Source: Reddybacter sp041277045 (GTDB taxonomy: Bacteria > Pseudomonadota > Gammaproteobacteria > Pseudomonadales > Porticoccaceae). From it: a DNA stretch of 64,000 nucleotides. Location of the stretch: assembly GCA_041277045.1 (NCBI GenBank), contig JBGFSY010000001.1:1364001-1428000 (forward strand). Reading direction: 5' to 3'. Shown here piece after piece: positions 1-8,719 of this stretch. The position numbers and the translations under genes are program-made. How positions within the stretch are numbered: position 1 is the first letter of the stretch; each line of letters starts with the position of its first letter. A model generated the notes under the pieces. It was not told the DNA's origin and did no database searches. It worked only from the letters and a program-made list of their open reading frames with translations.

Positions 1-129
1 GGCTGTCAGGTATTCGCCAATCTGTTTTTTCATCAGCGGCGACCAAAATTTATCCATATGATCGGCGGCACTGGCTATTCGTGCCTCGGCTGTGGCGGCG
101 GGAATATTCTGCACAATTTGATTGGCCAT
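1..129 (-). CDS. fdsD: Formate dehydrogenase delta subunit FdsD (partial, C-terminus outside window)
   Basis: The 43 visible residues begin MANQIVQNIPA and contain AADHMDKFWSPLMKKQIGEY, which resembles the conserved core of FdsD, a small protein that accompanies NAD-dependent molybdenum formate dehydrogenases and is needed for full activity. It is the last gene of the fds operon, 61 bp downstream of fdhD on the same strand. The ATG at 129 is the only reasonable start. The reading frame stays open to the window edge, so the 3' end is missing. The assignment depends on both the motif and the operon position. Confidence 0.8.
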   Translation of the reverse strand, partial: MANQIVQNIPAATAEARIASAADHMDKFWSPLMKKQIGEYLTA

Positions 130-190
130 TTTTACTAGGTGTTCACTACTATTTTCTGACACGGGTATTGCTTCCTTATCTGAAGTTGCT

Positions 191-1030
191 TTAAGCGTGG
201 ATGCGCTCGGGATGAGTGTAGACCATATGGCGACCACTGCGGGCAAAGCCGACCAGGGTGATGTTGACCTGTTCGGCGAGACGCACGGCGAGGCTGGTGG
301 GGGCCGATACGGCCACCAGCATGCCGACGCCCATCACCGCTGCCTTTAACACCAGCTCGTAACTGGCACGGCTGGAAATCAGAATAAAGCGTTCGCTTAT
401 TGCGGAGTCTGATTGTTTGCACACCGCGCCATAGAGCTTATCCAGCGCGTTGTGGCGGCCGACGTCTTCACGCAATAATTCGATATTGCCATTGCTATCA
501 CACAGGGCTGCGCCGTGTACGGCACCGGTAATAGCCTGTAGGGGTTGCTGGCTTTCCAGTTGAGCAACAGCGGTTTCGATAGCGCAGTGGCTGAAGGCCT
601 GTAGCGTTGTGACCGGGGCCGGTTGGCGAATCGCCTGTTCGAGGGACTCGGCGCCACATAAGCCACAACCGGTGCGCCCGGTCATATTGCGCCGCGCCGC
701 TTTGAGTAGCGCAAAGCGCTCATTGCTAATGGTCATCGCCACTTCTATGCCGTCATCGAGCACCCGTGTATCCAGTTCGTAGAGCTGTGCCGGGCGTTCG
801 ATAATGCCCTCGGTGAGACTAAAACCCAGGGCGAAATCCTCGAGGTGGTCGGGGGTGGTCATCATCACCACATGGGAGATGCCGTTGTAGACCAGCGCCA
901 CCGCGACCTCCTCGATCAGCTGGTCGTCGACGGTCACACTGGCACCTTGGCGCCAGTCGTTTGCGGTAAAGGACGCGCTAACGGCGGGCGTTAGCGCGTC
1001 GTCGTTAACCGGGGGTGCGACTGCTTTCAT
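191..1030 (-). CDS. fdhD: Formate dehydrogenase accessory sulfurtransferase FdhD
   Basis: FdhD passes sulfur from a cysteine desulfurase to the molybdenum cofactor before it enters formate dehydrogenase. The 279-residue protein has the family's CxxC motif as CGLC (C122, C125). It also has the conserved stretch REDVGRHNALDKLYGA near residue 190 and the ISSRASYELVLKA segment further on. Length is normal for the family. Its start lies inside the end of fdsA (26-nt overlap), which implies translational coupling. The enzyme acts in the cytoplasm and serves the formate dehydrogenase encoded just upstream. Confidence 0.95.
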   Translation of the reverse strand: MKAVAPPVNDDALTPAVSASFTANDWRQGASVTVDDQLIEEVAVALVYNGISHVVMMTTPDHLEDFALGFSLTEGIIERPAQLYELDTRVLDDGIEVAMTISNERFALLKAARRNMTGRTGCGLCGAESLEQAIRQPAPVTTLQAFSHCAIETAVAQLESQQPLQAITGAVHGAALCDSNGNIELLREDVGRHNALDKLYGAVCKQSDSAISERFILISSRASYELVLKAAVMGVGMLVAVSAPTSLAVRLAEQVNITLVGFARSGRHMVYTHPERIHA

Positions 1031-3878
1031 CCCGCCGCCGTGCCTTTTTCAACAGGCCCTGTTGTTGGTCGTTGAAGGCTTGCTGACGCTCCTGCCAGGC
1101 CGAGGGGGCGGTGACCTTACTGACTTCCACCGCCGTGACCTTGTACTCGGGACAGTTGGTGGCCCAGTCGGAATTGTCGGTGGTAATCACATTGGCGCCG
1201 GATTCGGGGAAGTGGAAGGTGGTGTAGACCACGCCGGCCGGCATATTGTCGCTGACCTTGGCGCGCAATACCGTATCGCCCACGCGGCTTTTAATACCCG
1301 CCCAGTCGCCATCGACAATACCGCGCTCTTCGGCGTCGTGGGGGTGAAGCTCAATAATATCTTCACTGTGCCACTGATTGTTTTCGGTGCGGCGGGTTTG
1401 CGCGCCGACATTGTACTGGCTGAGGATGCGCCCGGTGGTCAGTAGCAGGGGGAACTTGCGATTGGCGCGCTCGTCGGTGGGCACGTATTCGGTGACCGCA
1501 AAGAAGCCCTTGCCGCGTACAAACTCGTTGATATGCATGGTCGGGGTGCCGTCGGGAGCCTCGTCATTACAGGGCCATTGAATACTGCCGTCGCGGTCGA
1601 GTTTGTCGTAATTAACGCCGGTAAACGTGGGCATTAAACGGGAGATCTCCGCCATGATTTCGCGGGGGTGGTCGTAGTGCATGTCCACGCCCAGGGCCTT
1701 GGCAAAACCCAGCGTCGCCTCCCAGTCGGCCAGTCCGGCCTTGGGTGGCATGGCCTGGCGCACCGGTGAAATACGCCGCTCGGCATTGGTAAAGGTGCCG
1801 TCTTTCTCAAGGAAGGAGGAGCCCGGCAAAAATACGTGGGCGAACTTGGCGGTTTCATTGAGGAAGAGGTCCTGCACCACCAAACATTCCAGTGACGACA
1901 GTGCCGCCTCCACATGGTGGGTGTTGGGATCGGATTGGGCGATATCTTCGCCGTGGCAGTACAGACCCTTGAATTCGCCGTCGATGGCGGCGTCAAACAT
2001 ATTGGGAATACGCAGACCGGGCTCGGGGTCGAGATCGACTTTCCAGTCGTTTTCAAACAGTGAGCGGGTATCGCCGTCGGAGATGTGGCGGTAGCCAGGC
2101 AGCTCGTGGGGGAAGGAGCCCATATCGCAGGAGCCCTGCACGTTGTTCTGCCCGCGCATGGGGTTGACGCCAACGCCTTCACGACCGATGTTGCCAGTCA
2201 GCATGGCGAGGTTGGCGATGCCCATCACAGTGGTCGAACCCTGACTGTGCTCTGTCACGCCGAGTCCGTAATAAATGGCCCCGTTGCCGCCGGTGGCAAA
2301 CAGGCGAGCGGCAGCGCGGATGTCAGCGGCGGGTATGCCGGTAACGCTTTCGGTGGCTTCGGGCGCGTGCTTGCTATCGCTAATAAAGGCACGCCATTGC
2401 TCGAAGGCCGGTGTTTCACAGCGCTCGGCGATAAATTCACTGGCTTCCAGGCCCTCGTCGATAATCACGTGGGCCATGGCGTTGATAAAGGCGACGTTGG
2501 TGCCGGGCATTACCGGCAAGTGGTAGTCGGCCTTAATGTGGGGGGCGTTGACCAATTCGATTTTGCGCGGGTCGACAACAATCAACTTGGCACCTTCGCG
2601 CAGGCGTTTTTTCAGACGTGAGCCAAACACCGGGTGGGCGTCGGTGGGGTTGGAGCCCATCACCATCACCACGTCGGTTTGTGCCACGGAGGCAAAGGAT
2701 TGGGTGCCCGCAGACTCACCGAGGGTGGTTTTTAAGCCGTAGCCCGTGGGCGAGTGACAAACCCGGGCACAGGTGTCGATATTGTTATTGCCGAAGCCGG
2801 CGCGCACCAGTTTTTGCACCAGCCAGACCTCTTCATTGGTGCAGCGCGAGGAGCTAATGGCGCCAATGCTGTTGTGACCGTGTTTCTTTTGAATGCCGCG
2901 CAGGCGGTCGGCGGCAAAGGTAAAGGCCTCGTCCCAGCTGACTTCGCGCCACTCATCTTCAATACTGTCGCGCACCATCGGTGAGGTAATGCGGTCCTGG
3001 TGGGTGGCGTAACCAAAGGCGAAGCGACCCTTAACGCAGGCGTGGCCCTCGTTGGCTTTGCCGTCTTTCCAGGGGGTCATGTTGACGACGGTGTTGCCGC
3101 GCATCTCCGCCTTAAAGGCACAGCCAACACCGCAATAGGCGCAGGTGGTGATCACGCTGTGCTCGGGCTGGCCGAGCTTAATAATAGTGTTTTCGGTCAG
3201 TGTCGCCGTTGGGCAAGCGCTGACACAGGCGCCGCAGGAGACGCAGTCCGAATCCATAAAGCTTTCATTTTGACCGGGGCTGACTTTTGACTCAAAACCG
3301 CGACCGTCGATCGTCAGCGCAAAGGTGCCCTGGGTTTCTTCACAGGCGCGCACACAGCGCGAGCAGACGATGCACTTCGATGCATCGAAGGTGAAGTAGG
3401 GGTTGGACTCATCCTTTTCTGCGTCGAGATGATTATTGCCTTCGTAACCGTAGCGCACCTCGCGCAGGCCCACTTCGCCGGCGGTGTCCTGCAATTCACA
3501 GTTGCCGTTGGTGGGGCAGGTGAGGCAGTCGAGGGGGTGATCGGAGATATACAGCTCCATCACATTGCGGCGCAGGTCGGCGACTTTCTCGGTTTGCGTG
3601 TTGACCACCATACCGTCTTCCGCCGGTGTGGTGCACGATGCCGGATAGCCTTTGCGACCCTCAATTTCGACCATGCACATGCGGCACGAGCCATAGACTT
3701 CAAGGCTGTCGGTGGCGCAGAGCTTGGGCACTTTAATGCCGGCTTCGGCAGCGGCGCGCATCACCGAGGTGCCCTCGGGCACGGATATGCTCATGCCGTC
3801 GATATTCAGGGTCACGGTTTCAGTCGCTAGACTGGCGGGGGTGCCGTAGTCCTTTTCGGGTTCGTAAAATTCCAACAT
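1005..3878 (-). CDS. fdsA: NAD-dependent formate dehydrogenase, molybdenum catalytic alpha subunit
   Basis: This is the catalytic subunit, 957 aa, oxidising formate to CO2 at a bis-MGD molybdenum centre. The order of domains is typical: an N-terminal [2Fe-2S] ferredoxin domain (C54, C65, C68, C82), a His/Cys cluster (H114, C118, C121, C127), two 4Fe-4S motifs (C169-C179 and C212-C222), then the Mo domain with its own cluster motif CAYCGVGC from residue 246. The likely Mo ligand and its partner are C374-H375 in RVCHSPTGYG, so this is a Cys rather than a selenocysteine enzyme. Electrons would pass to FdsG and FdsB to make NADH. It lies between fdsB and fdhD. Long open frames on the opposite strand are coding shadows. 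Confidence 0.97.
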   Translation of the reverse strand: MLEFYEPEKDYGTPASLATETVTLNIDGMSISVPEGTSVMRAAAEAGIKVPKLCATDSLEVYGSCRMCMVEIEGRKGYPASCTTPAEDGMVVNTQTEKVADLRRNVMELYISDHPLDCLTCPTNGNCELQDTAGEVGLREVRYGYEGNNHLDAEKDESNPYFTFDASKCIVCSRCVRACEETQGTFALTIDGRGFESKVSPGQNESFMDSDCVSCGACVSACPTATLTENTIIKLGQPEHSVITTCAYCGVGCAFKAEMRGNTVVNMTPWKDGKANEGHACVKGRFAFGYATHQDRITSPMVRDSIEDEWREVSWDEAFTFAADRLRGIQKKHGHNSIGAISSSRCTNEEVWLVQKLVRAGFGNNNIDTCARVCHSPTGYGLKTTLGESAGTQSFASVAQTDVVMVMGSNPTDAHPVFGSRLKKRLREGAKLIVVDPRKIELVNAPHIKADYHLPVMPGTNVAFINAMAHVIIDEGLEASEFIAERCETPAFEQWRAFISDSKHAPEATESVTGIPAADIRAAARLFATGGNGAIYYGLGVTEHSQGSTTVMGIANLAMLTGNIGREGVGVNPMRGQNNVQGSCDMGSFPHELPGYRHISDGDTRSLFENDWKVDLDPEPGLRIPNMFDAAIDGEFKGLYCHGEDIAQSDPNTHHVEAALSSLECLVVQDLFLNETAKFAHVFLPGSSFLEKDGTFTNAERRISPVRQAMPPKAGLADWEATLGFAKALGVDMHYDHPREIMAEISRLMPTFTGVNYDKLDRDGSIQWPCNDEAPDGTPTMHINEFVRGKGFFAVTEYVPTDERANRKFPLLLTTGRILSQYNVGAQTRRTENNQWHSEDIIELHPHDAEERGIVDGDWAGIKSRVGDTVLRAKVSDNMPAGVVYTTFHFPESGANVITTDNSDWATNCPEYKVTAVEVSKVTAPSAWQERQQAFNDQQQGLLKKARRRDESSRTPG

Positions 3879-3926
3879 GTCTCGTTCCTCTTGTGGGGCC
3901 AGTTAGCGCGGGCTTGTTAAGCCGCT

Positions 3927-5471
3927 CTAGCCGCCAAAGTCTTCAGGAAAATGTTTGATGGCGCTGCGCACGGGGAAGGGGGTCAAGCCACCCATGGCGC
4001 ATAGCGAGCCAAATTCCATCGTTTCACACAGGTTTTCCAATAAGATTAGATTATCGTCAAGTTGTTTGCTGTCACGCTGCTTGGCTTCACGAATGTTGTC
4101 GATCACCTCGACACCGCGCGTCGAGCCCACCCGACAGGGGGTGCACTTGCCGCAGGACTCAACCACACAAAATTCCATGGCAAAGCGCGCTTGCTCGAGC
4201 ATGTCGGCAGTTTCGTCAAACACCACCACACCACCGTGGCCAAGCATGGCACTGGCGGCGCCAAAGCTTTCGTAGTCGAGGCTAATATCGAGTGCCGAGT
4301 CGGGCAAATAAGCACCGAGGGGGCCGCCGACCTGCACGGCTTTAATCGCCTTGCCGCTGAGTGTGCCGCCGCCGAAACCTTCGAGCAGGCTGCGCAAGCT
4401 GCTACCAAAGGCCAGTTCGACAATGCCGCCGCGCTGGATATTGCCAGCCAGCTGCATGGGCAGCGTGCCGGTGGAGCGACCAACGCCGAGGTCTTTATAG
4501 TGGGCGGCACCCTTTTCAAAAATACTCGACACCGAGGCCAGCGTCAGCACGTTGTTAATGACTGTCGGCTGACCAAAGAGGCCGACGATGGCGGGCAGGG
4601 GTGGCTTGACACGCACCATGCCGCGCTTGCCCTCAAGGCTGTCGAGCAGGGCGGTTTCTTCACCGCAAATATAGGCACCGGCACCGAGGCGTACTTCTAA
4701 ATCAAAGTGCTTGCCACTACCGGCAATGTTGTCACCTAAATAGCCCGCCGCGTAGGCATTGGCCAGTACCGTTTTTAGCACGGTGTGGGCCTTGGGGTAT
4801 TCCGAGCGCAAATAGATATAGCCCTGGGTGGCACCTACCGCCAAGCCGGCGATGGTCATGCCCTCTATTAATTGCAGGGGGTCGGCTTCCATTAATAGGC
4901 GGTCGGCAAAGGTGCCCGAGTCGCCTTCGTCGGCGTTGCAGACAATGTATTTCTGCTGGGGCGGAGTGTCGTGCACGGTTTGCCATTTAATACCGGCGGG
5001 GAAGGCTGCACCACCGCGACCACGCAGGCCCGACTCTTTCACTTCATCGACAATGGCCTGGGGCTGCATCGCCAGTGCGCGTGCGAGACCGGCATAGCCA
5101 CCGTGGGCCTTGTAGTCGTCGACACTGAGAGGGTCGACAATACCGGCGCGGGCAAAGTTGACCCGCTGCTGGTTTTTTAAATAGGGGATGTCTGCGGTCA
5201 GGCCGAGTGCCAGGTCGCCGTCTTTGCCTTCATGGAAACCCGCGTCGAAGAGAGCGCTCACATCGGCAGCATTGACTGGACCGTAGGCCACGCGGCCTTT
5301 GTCGGTTGCGATTTCAACCAGGGTTTCTAGCCAGAACAGTCCACGCGAACCGTTGCGCACAATGTGCAGGTCGATATTGCGCTTGGTGGCTTCGGCGCTA
5401 ATGGCTTCGGCTACGGCATCGGCACCGAGGGCGCAGGCGGTAGTGTCGCGGGGTACATAAACAGTAATCAC
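3927..5471 (-). CDS. fdsB: Formate dehydrogenase beta subunit, FMN and NAD binding
   Basis: FdsB is the diaphorase part of the complex and resembles NuoF of complex I. The 514-residue chain starts with a thioredoxin-like segment of about 110 residues. The NuoF core follows, with GRGGAAFPAGIKW and NADEGDSGTFADR (FMN/NADH site) and a C-terminal 4Fe-4S motif CGKCTPCRVGSTRG. It would take electrons from FdsA via iron-sulfur clusters and reduce NAD+. The start is GTG at 5471, overlapping the fdsG stop by 4 nt (GTGA arrangement), so the two genes are translationally coupled. Confidence 0.96.
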   Translation of the reverse strand: MITVYVPRDTTACALGADAVAEAISAEATKRNIDLHIVRNGSRGLFWLETLVEIATDKGRVAYGPVNAADVSALFDAGFHEGKDGDLALGLTADIPYLKNQQRVNFARAGIVDPLSVDDYKAHGGYAGLARALAMQPQAIVDEVKESGLRGRGGAAFPAGIKWQTVHDTPPQQKYIVCNADEGDSGTFADRLLMEADPLQLIEGMTIAGLAVGATQGYIYLRSEYPKAHTVLKTVLANAYAAGYLGDNIAGSGKHFDLEVRLGAGAYICGEETALLDSLEGKRGMVRVKPPLPAIVGLFGQPTVINNVLTLASVSSIFEKGAAHYKDLGVGRSTGTLPMQLAGNIQRGGIVELAFGSSLRSLLEGFGGGTLSGKAIKAVQVGGPLGAYLPDSALDISLDYESFGAASAMLGHGGVVVFDETADMLEQARFAMEFCVVESCGKCTPCRVGSTRGVEVIDNIREAKQRDSKQLDDNLILLENLCETMEFGSLCAMGGLTPFPVRSAIKHFPEDFGG

Positions 5472-5971
5472 GACTTGGTCTCCCCTTCGTTAACCTTAAG
5501 AGCGTTGACTTCCAGTTGACTGATTAGCGCATCGAAACGTTCGGGGGTGACGCGGGCGTGCACCTCGTCACCAATTTGCACCGACGGCCCGCAGGCACAG
5601 TTGCCCAGGCAGTAAACCGGCTCAAGGCTGAACTTGCCATCGGTCGTGGTGTTGCCGAGTTCGGTGGCCAGTGTCGAGGTGGCGTGTTGCTCCAGTTCCC
5701 GAGCGCCGACTGCCTGGCAGGCTTCAGCACGGCAAATTTGCACCGTGTGCTGGCCCATCGGCTGGCTGTGGAAGTGGTGATAAAAGCTGATCACACCGTG
5801 TACCTCGGCGCGCGACAGGTTTAATGCTGTGGCGATGGCGGGCACGGTCTCGGCGGGAACATAGCCCGCCGTGTGCTGAATGTCGTGGAGGATGGGCAGT
5901 AGTGCGCCGGGTCGCTCCTGATGCTGGGCGATGATGGCGTCAATCGCCGCCTTATCGAATGTTGGGGTCAC
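5468..5971 (-). CDS. fdsG: Formate dehydrogenase gamma subunit, NuoE-like [2Fe-2S] protein
   Basis: FdsG is the 167-residue NuoE-like electron carrier and the first gene of the formate dehydrogenase operon. The [2Fe-2S] ligands are visible as C80 and C85 (CRAEAC) and C121 and C125 (CLGNC). The segment EVHGVISFYHHFH is also typical of the family. Translation probably starts at GTG 5971, preceded by a GGGAG Shine-Dalgarno sequence. The 3' end overlaps the fdsB start. The protein works in the cytoplasm in complex with FdsA and FdsB. Confidence 0.95.
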   Translation of the reverse strand: MTPTFDKAAIDAIIAQHQERPGALLPILHDIQHTAGYVPAETVPAIATALNLSRAEVHGVISFYHHFHSQPMGQHTVQICRAEACQAVGARELEQHATSTLATELGNTTTDGKFSLEPVYCLGNCACGPSVQIGDEVHARVTPERFDALISQLEVNALKVNEGETKS

Positions 5972-6076
5972 GGCTCAACTCCCGTAGAGTTTTGTGCGTT
6001 GGGACTGCGGGCGAGAAGGCCTTGGTGCAAGTACAAGGGCCCGCTAGGCGCGGTCACGTAGAAAATAAAGGCGGAA

Positions 6077-6082
6077 ATTATA
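6077..6082 (-). promoter_or_regulatory. Candidate -10 box for the fds operon
   Basis: On the minus strand a perfect TATAAT lies about 105 bp upstream of the fdsG start, within an AT-rich stretch. No convincing -35 hexamer is found at the right spacing, so an activator may be needed, or this may be chance. Confidence 0.3.
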
Positions 6083-6200
6083 AAGCAAAGTGAAGATTAT
6101 TTCCCGCAGTTCAGTTTTGTTAACGATGAGTAACTGCTCATCCCGCAGCCACTTGAGGTTTAAGGCTTGGCTGGTAAGGCATCGGTATTAGCGATAGCGC

Positions 6201-6228
6201 TTGCCCGGCTCGTGCGGCTTGCTATGAT
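6201..6228 (+). promoter_or_regulatory. Candidate sigma-70 promoter for the UPF0016 gene
   Basis: TTGCCC (6201-6206) and TATGAT (6223-6228) are 16 bp apart. The ATG of the UPF0016 gene lies only 8 bp after the -10 box, so a transcript from here would be nearly leaderless. Prediction from sequence only. Confidence 0.35.
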
Positions 6229-6235
6229 CGTCACT

Positions 6236-6546
6236 ATGGACTGGAAAATCTTTTTTACTTTTTTGCGACGGTGTTTATCGCCGAGTTGGGCGATAAAACC
6301 CAGTTGGCAACACTGCTCTTTGTCGCTGACAAAGAGGTCAATAAGCTCACGGTGTTCTTTGCGGCGTCGCTGGCTCTGGTTGTCGCCTCGGCCGTCGGTG
6401 TTTTAGCGGCTCATATCAGCGAAAAGGCGCTGGCCTATATCGCAGGTGCGGGCTTTATGTTGATTGGCGCTTACACTCTGTATCAGGCAAAACGTGAAAA
6501 ACAGCTTAGCAAGGTGTTCGGTTTGGATTTAAGATCTGGAGCTTAA
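6236..6546 (+). pseudogene. UPF0016 / TMEM165-Gdt1 family transporter, one-domain, frameshifted
   Basis: The family exports or exchanges divalent cations such as Mn2+ and Ca2+ across membranes and carries the signature ExGDKT. Here it reads TVFIAELGDKTQLATLLFVA. The N-terminus MDWKIFFTF (ATG 6236) is in one frame and the rest in another. Adding one T to the run at 6259-6264 restores a continuous MDWKIFFTFFATVFIAELGD. The repaired product has about 103 residues with one signature, whereas many homologues have two in about 190 residues, so this is a single-domain form or a truncated one. A GTG at 6271 could start a 91-residue product lacking the first helix. The single homopolymer change could be an assembly error. 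Confidence 0.75.
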
Positions 6547-6583
6547 GACGGCAAGGGATTTGCGATAACGGGAGGCACCGGCA

Positions 6584-7483
6584 ATGAAGGACTCCGTGAA
6601 ATTTTGGCAGGGCCACGATGACTGGCACGAGGCTGAGCGGGCCTGGGACGCGCGGGCAGCAAAGCTCGCGGCCGATACACCGCTCAAAACCTTTAAAAAG
6701 AACCCCCACCTGCCCGGTATCCGCGCCAAGACGCGTAAAAATTTAGCGTGGAAAACCCTCTCCTACCTCCACCATCACGACTACAGCGGCAAGCTGGGCC
6801 GCTATTTTTGGCAGCGGCCCCTAAAGCATGGCCTGGGTTTACTTGTCGCCCTGCTGAAGAGACACAGTTATAGGCGCGATGGCGATTTCTTTCTCTACGG
6901 CTTGCGCAATGTCGAGGAGTTCGAAGCCCAGCTGGCGGCACCCGATACTGTCCTCGTGGTTGGCTTCTCCTACTGCCATAAACCTTTCGAATGTCCGGCC
7001 GGTCGTTTTACCGACGCCTGCAGCCACGATGCTAGCGACCCCGTGTGCGGCCAGTGCTTTATTGGCAAATGCGTGCACAGCCTGCCCGACACCCAAGTCG
7101 TGCCCCTGTTTATCACCACCGTGCACTACATCGGCGAACAGATGATAGCGGCTCAGCAAAACTGGCCCCAGCACAAGGTTGTTTTTGTTATTACCGCCTG
7201 CGAGCTGACCCTGGAAATGTTCGGCAAAATTGGCGTCGCCGTCGACTTGCAAGGCATTGGCGTGCGCCTCGACGGGCAAATCTGCAATTCTATGAAGGCC
7301 TTTGAAGCCTCTGAAATAGGTATTAAACCCGGTATGGCGATTGTTGCCGATAAAACACAGGGGCGGATGATGGATCTGTTTCGACAGTTCTCGGCGCAGC
7401 CCCGTTGTGGCTCACCCGCCGCTGGGAAGGATTCAGTGCAGAGGGCGGAGAATATTATTGCCAGTGATCATCGACGGCCCTAA
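6584..7483 (+). CDS. Cysteine-rich DUF116-like protein
   Basis: A 299-residue soluble protein starting at ATG 6584 with GGGAGG upstream. The central part has a dense cysteine pattern, SYCHKPFECPAGRFTDAC followed by CGQCFIGKC. After it come predicted beta/alpha segments (VVPLFITTVHYIGEQM, HKVVFVITACELTLEMFG). This layout recalls DUF116 proteins, whose function is unknown, and the cysteines could bind a metal or iron-sulfur cluster. The first 110 residues are basic and unlike anything I recognise. The 3' third of the gene and about 160 bp of downstream sequence recur near 14.6-14.9 kb. The family call is tentative; the gene itself is well supported. Confidence 0.6.
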   Translation: MKDSVKFWQGHDDWHEAERAWDARAAKLAADTPLKTFKKNPHLPGIRAKTRKNLAWKTLSYLHHHDYSGKLGRYFWQRPLKHGLGLLVALLKRHSYRRDGDFFLYGLRNVEEFEAQLAAPDTVLVVGFSYCHKPFECPAGRFTDACSHDASDPVCGQCFIGKCVHSLPDTQVVPLFITTVHYIGEQMIAAQQNWPQHKVVFVITACELTLEMFGKIGVAVDLQGIGVRLDGQICNSMKAFEASEIGIKPGMAIVADKTQGRMMDLFRQFSAQPRCGSPAAGKDSVQRAENIIASDHRRP

Positions 7484-7640
7484 CTGATTTCAATTGTGTC
7501 TTTGGTACAAAATTTGAACCTGTTTTCCCTAATAAGTAAGCAGGGTTTTCCAAATGGCATTGATGAAAAGACAGTCGTGATTAGATTATTCTTTTATTTG
7601 CACCTGCCAGGGCTTTGTTTGATAGGCGTAGGGACTTATC
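7323..7640. repeat. Direct repeat copy A, left flank of the island
   Basis: This segment covers the last 50 or so codons of the DUF116-like gene and about 160 bp beyond it. It matches 14625-14945 in the same orientation. The match is near-identical over the first 100 bp (shared GGTATGGCGATTGTT and GGATCTGTTTCGACAGTTCT) and more diverged later. The two copies bracket the transposase relic and the aconitase-X operon. Confidence 0.85.
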
Positions 7641-7905
7641 TTTTGTTGGGCCAGGGGGTTCTGCTCACGGAGTGAGTGATATTCTGGGGATATCAGTTTG
7701 TATTGGCCTCGGGTTACTTTTAGTCTCTCCCTGTCCAGGGGTTAAGGCAATAAGCTGGATAAAAAATTGTGCTCGGTAGTTAGTTGCCCCTGAGGTTTCA
7801 GTGGTGCAGACAATAGGCAAAGAGTGGCGCGCCTAATGTCCTGGTAAAGGCCTATTGAATCGCCCCGGGTTGATCGGCGGCTAATTTTCTTGAGAGGATT
7901 AGCTA

Positions 7906-8700
7906 ATGAACAGACGACCTGGGTTTTCAAAAGCAATACGCGAACGCACAGTTCGATTGGTTTTAACCAGCGAGCATGACCATCCATCCCGTTGGGCGGT
8001 CACCCAGTCAATGGCATTAAAAATAGGCTGTACCCCAGAGACTTTACGCTCGTGGGTGAAGAAGATGAAAATCAATGCGAGTACAAAACCTGGTGTCACA
8101 GCTGATCGGTATCAGCGAACAAAAGAGCTGGAACGCGAAGTACGCGAACTCAAACGAGCCAATGAAATACTGCATAAGGTAGCGGCTTTTTTCGCCCAAG
8201 CGGAGCTCGACCGCAAACCGAGGTCTTGGCGGCCTTTATCGATCAGTATTGCAATCAATACTGTGTCGAGCCCATCTGCAGGGAATTGCCGATAGCAGCG
8301 TCCACGTACCACTGCCATAAAACACTTAAACAGCATCCAGAAAGACGTAGTACGCCTGCCAAATATGACGAACAATTCGCACCGGGGATTCAGCGTGTCT
8401 GGGAGGAAAAAGCTGGATGTTGAGGGTGTTCGGCGGGGAAGATGCTGTATCACAACGATACCCACTGAGGCAGCACATAAGCCACTCGACCTCGTTATAC
8501 GTCAGTTCTCAGCGAATTGTCCTAATCAACGTTGGGTTGGCGGTGATATTGAATATTCTCTATCTTTTTACCTCTCCATAGGTGTTCTGGGTTGTATTGT
8601 TTGGGAGTTGGTAAAACATCTCAACGCTATATTCATCACCAGCCTCACTTGTCGCGGCTACCCAATTGAAAGCCAAACCAAGGTCATTTTTTTAAGATGA
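7906..8700 (+). pseudogene. IS3-family transposase relic (orfA plus broken orfB)
   Basis: OrfA starts at ATG 7906. Its helix-turn-helix is readable (RWAVTQSMALKIGCTPETLR, then WVKKMK) and it ends with the typical leucine-zipper-like ELEREVRELKRANEILHKVA and FFAQAELDRKPR. OrfB begins in another frame near 8226 with AFIDQYCNQYCVEPICRELP. It breaks at a stop near 8421 and resumes as DLVIRQFSANCPNQRWV before degrading. The DDE catalytic core is missing, so the element cannot move. No clear terminal inverted repeats are seen. The relic sits just inside the left direct repeat, suggesting IS activity helped build the island. Confidence 0.85.
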
Positions 8701-8719
8701 TCGGGTAGGCTGAAACGCA

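Noticed and set aside
1062..2621. Long plus-strand frames opposite fdsA (127-178 codons)
   Set aside because: They mirror the codon periodicity of the high-GC fdsA gene, have no ribosome sites and show no recognisable protein features.
4062..4700. 212-codon frame opposite fdsB
   Set aside because: Shadow of fdsB on the other strand; composition and lack of motifs argue against a gene.
7871..8710. Similar TGATCGG words at both sides of the IS3 relic as terminal repeats
   Set aside because: They are in direct rather than inverted orientation and too short to be IS ends.
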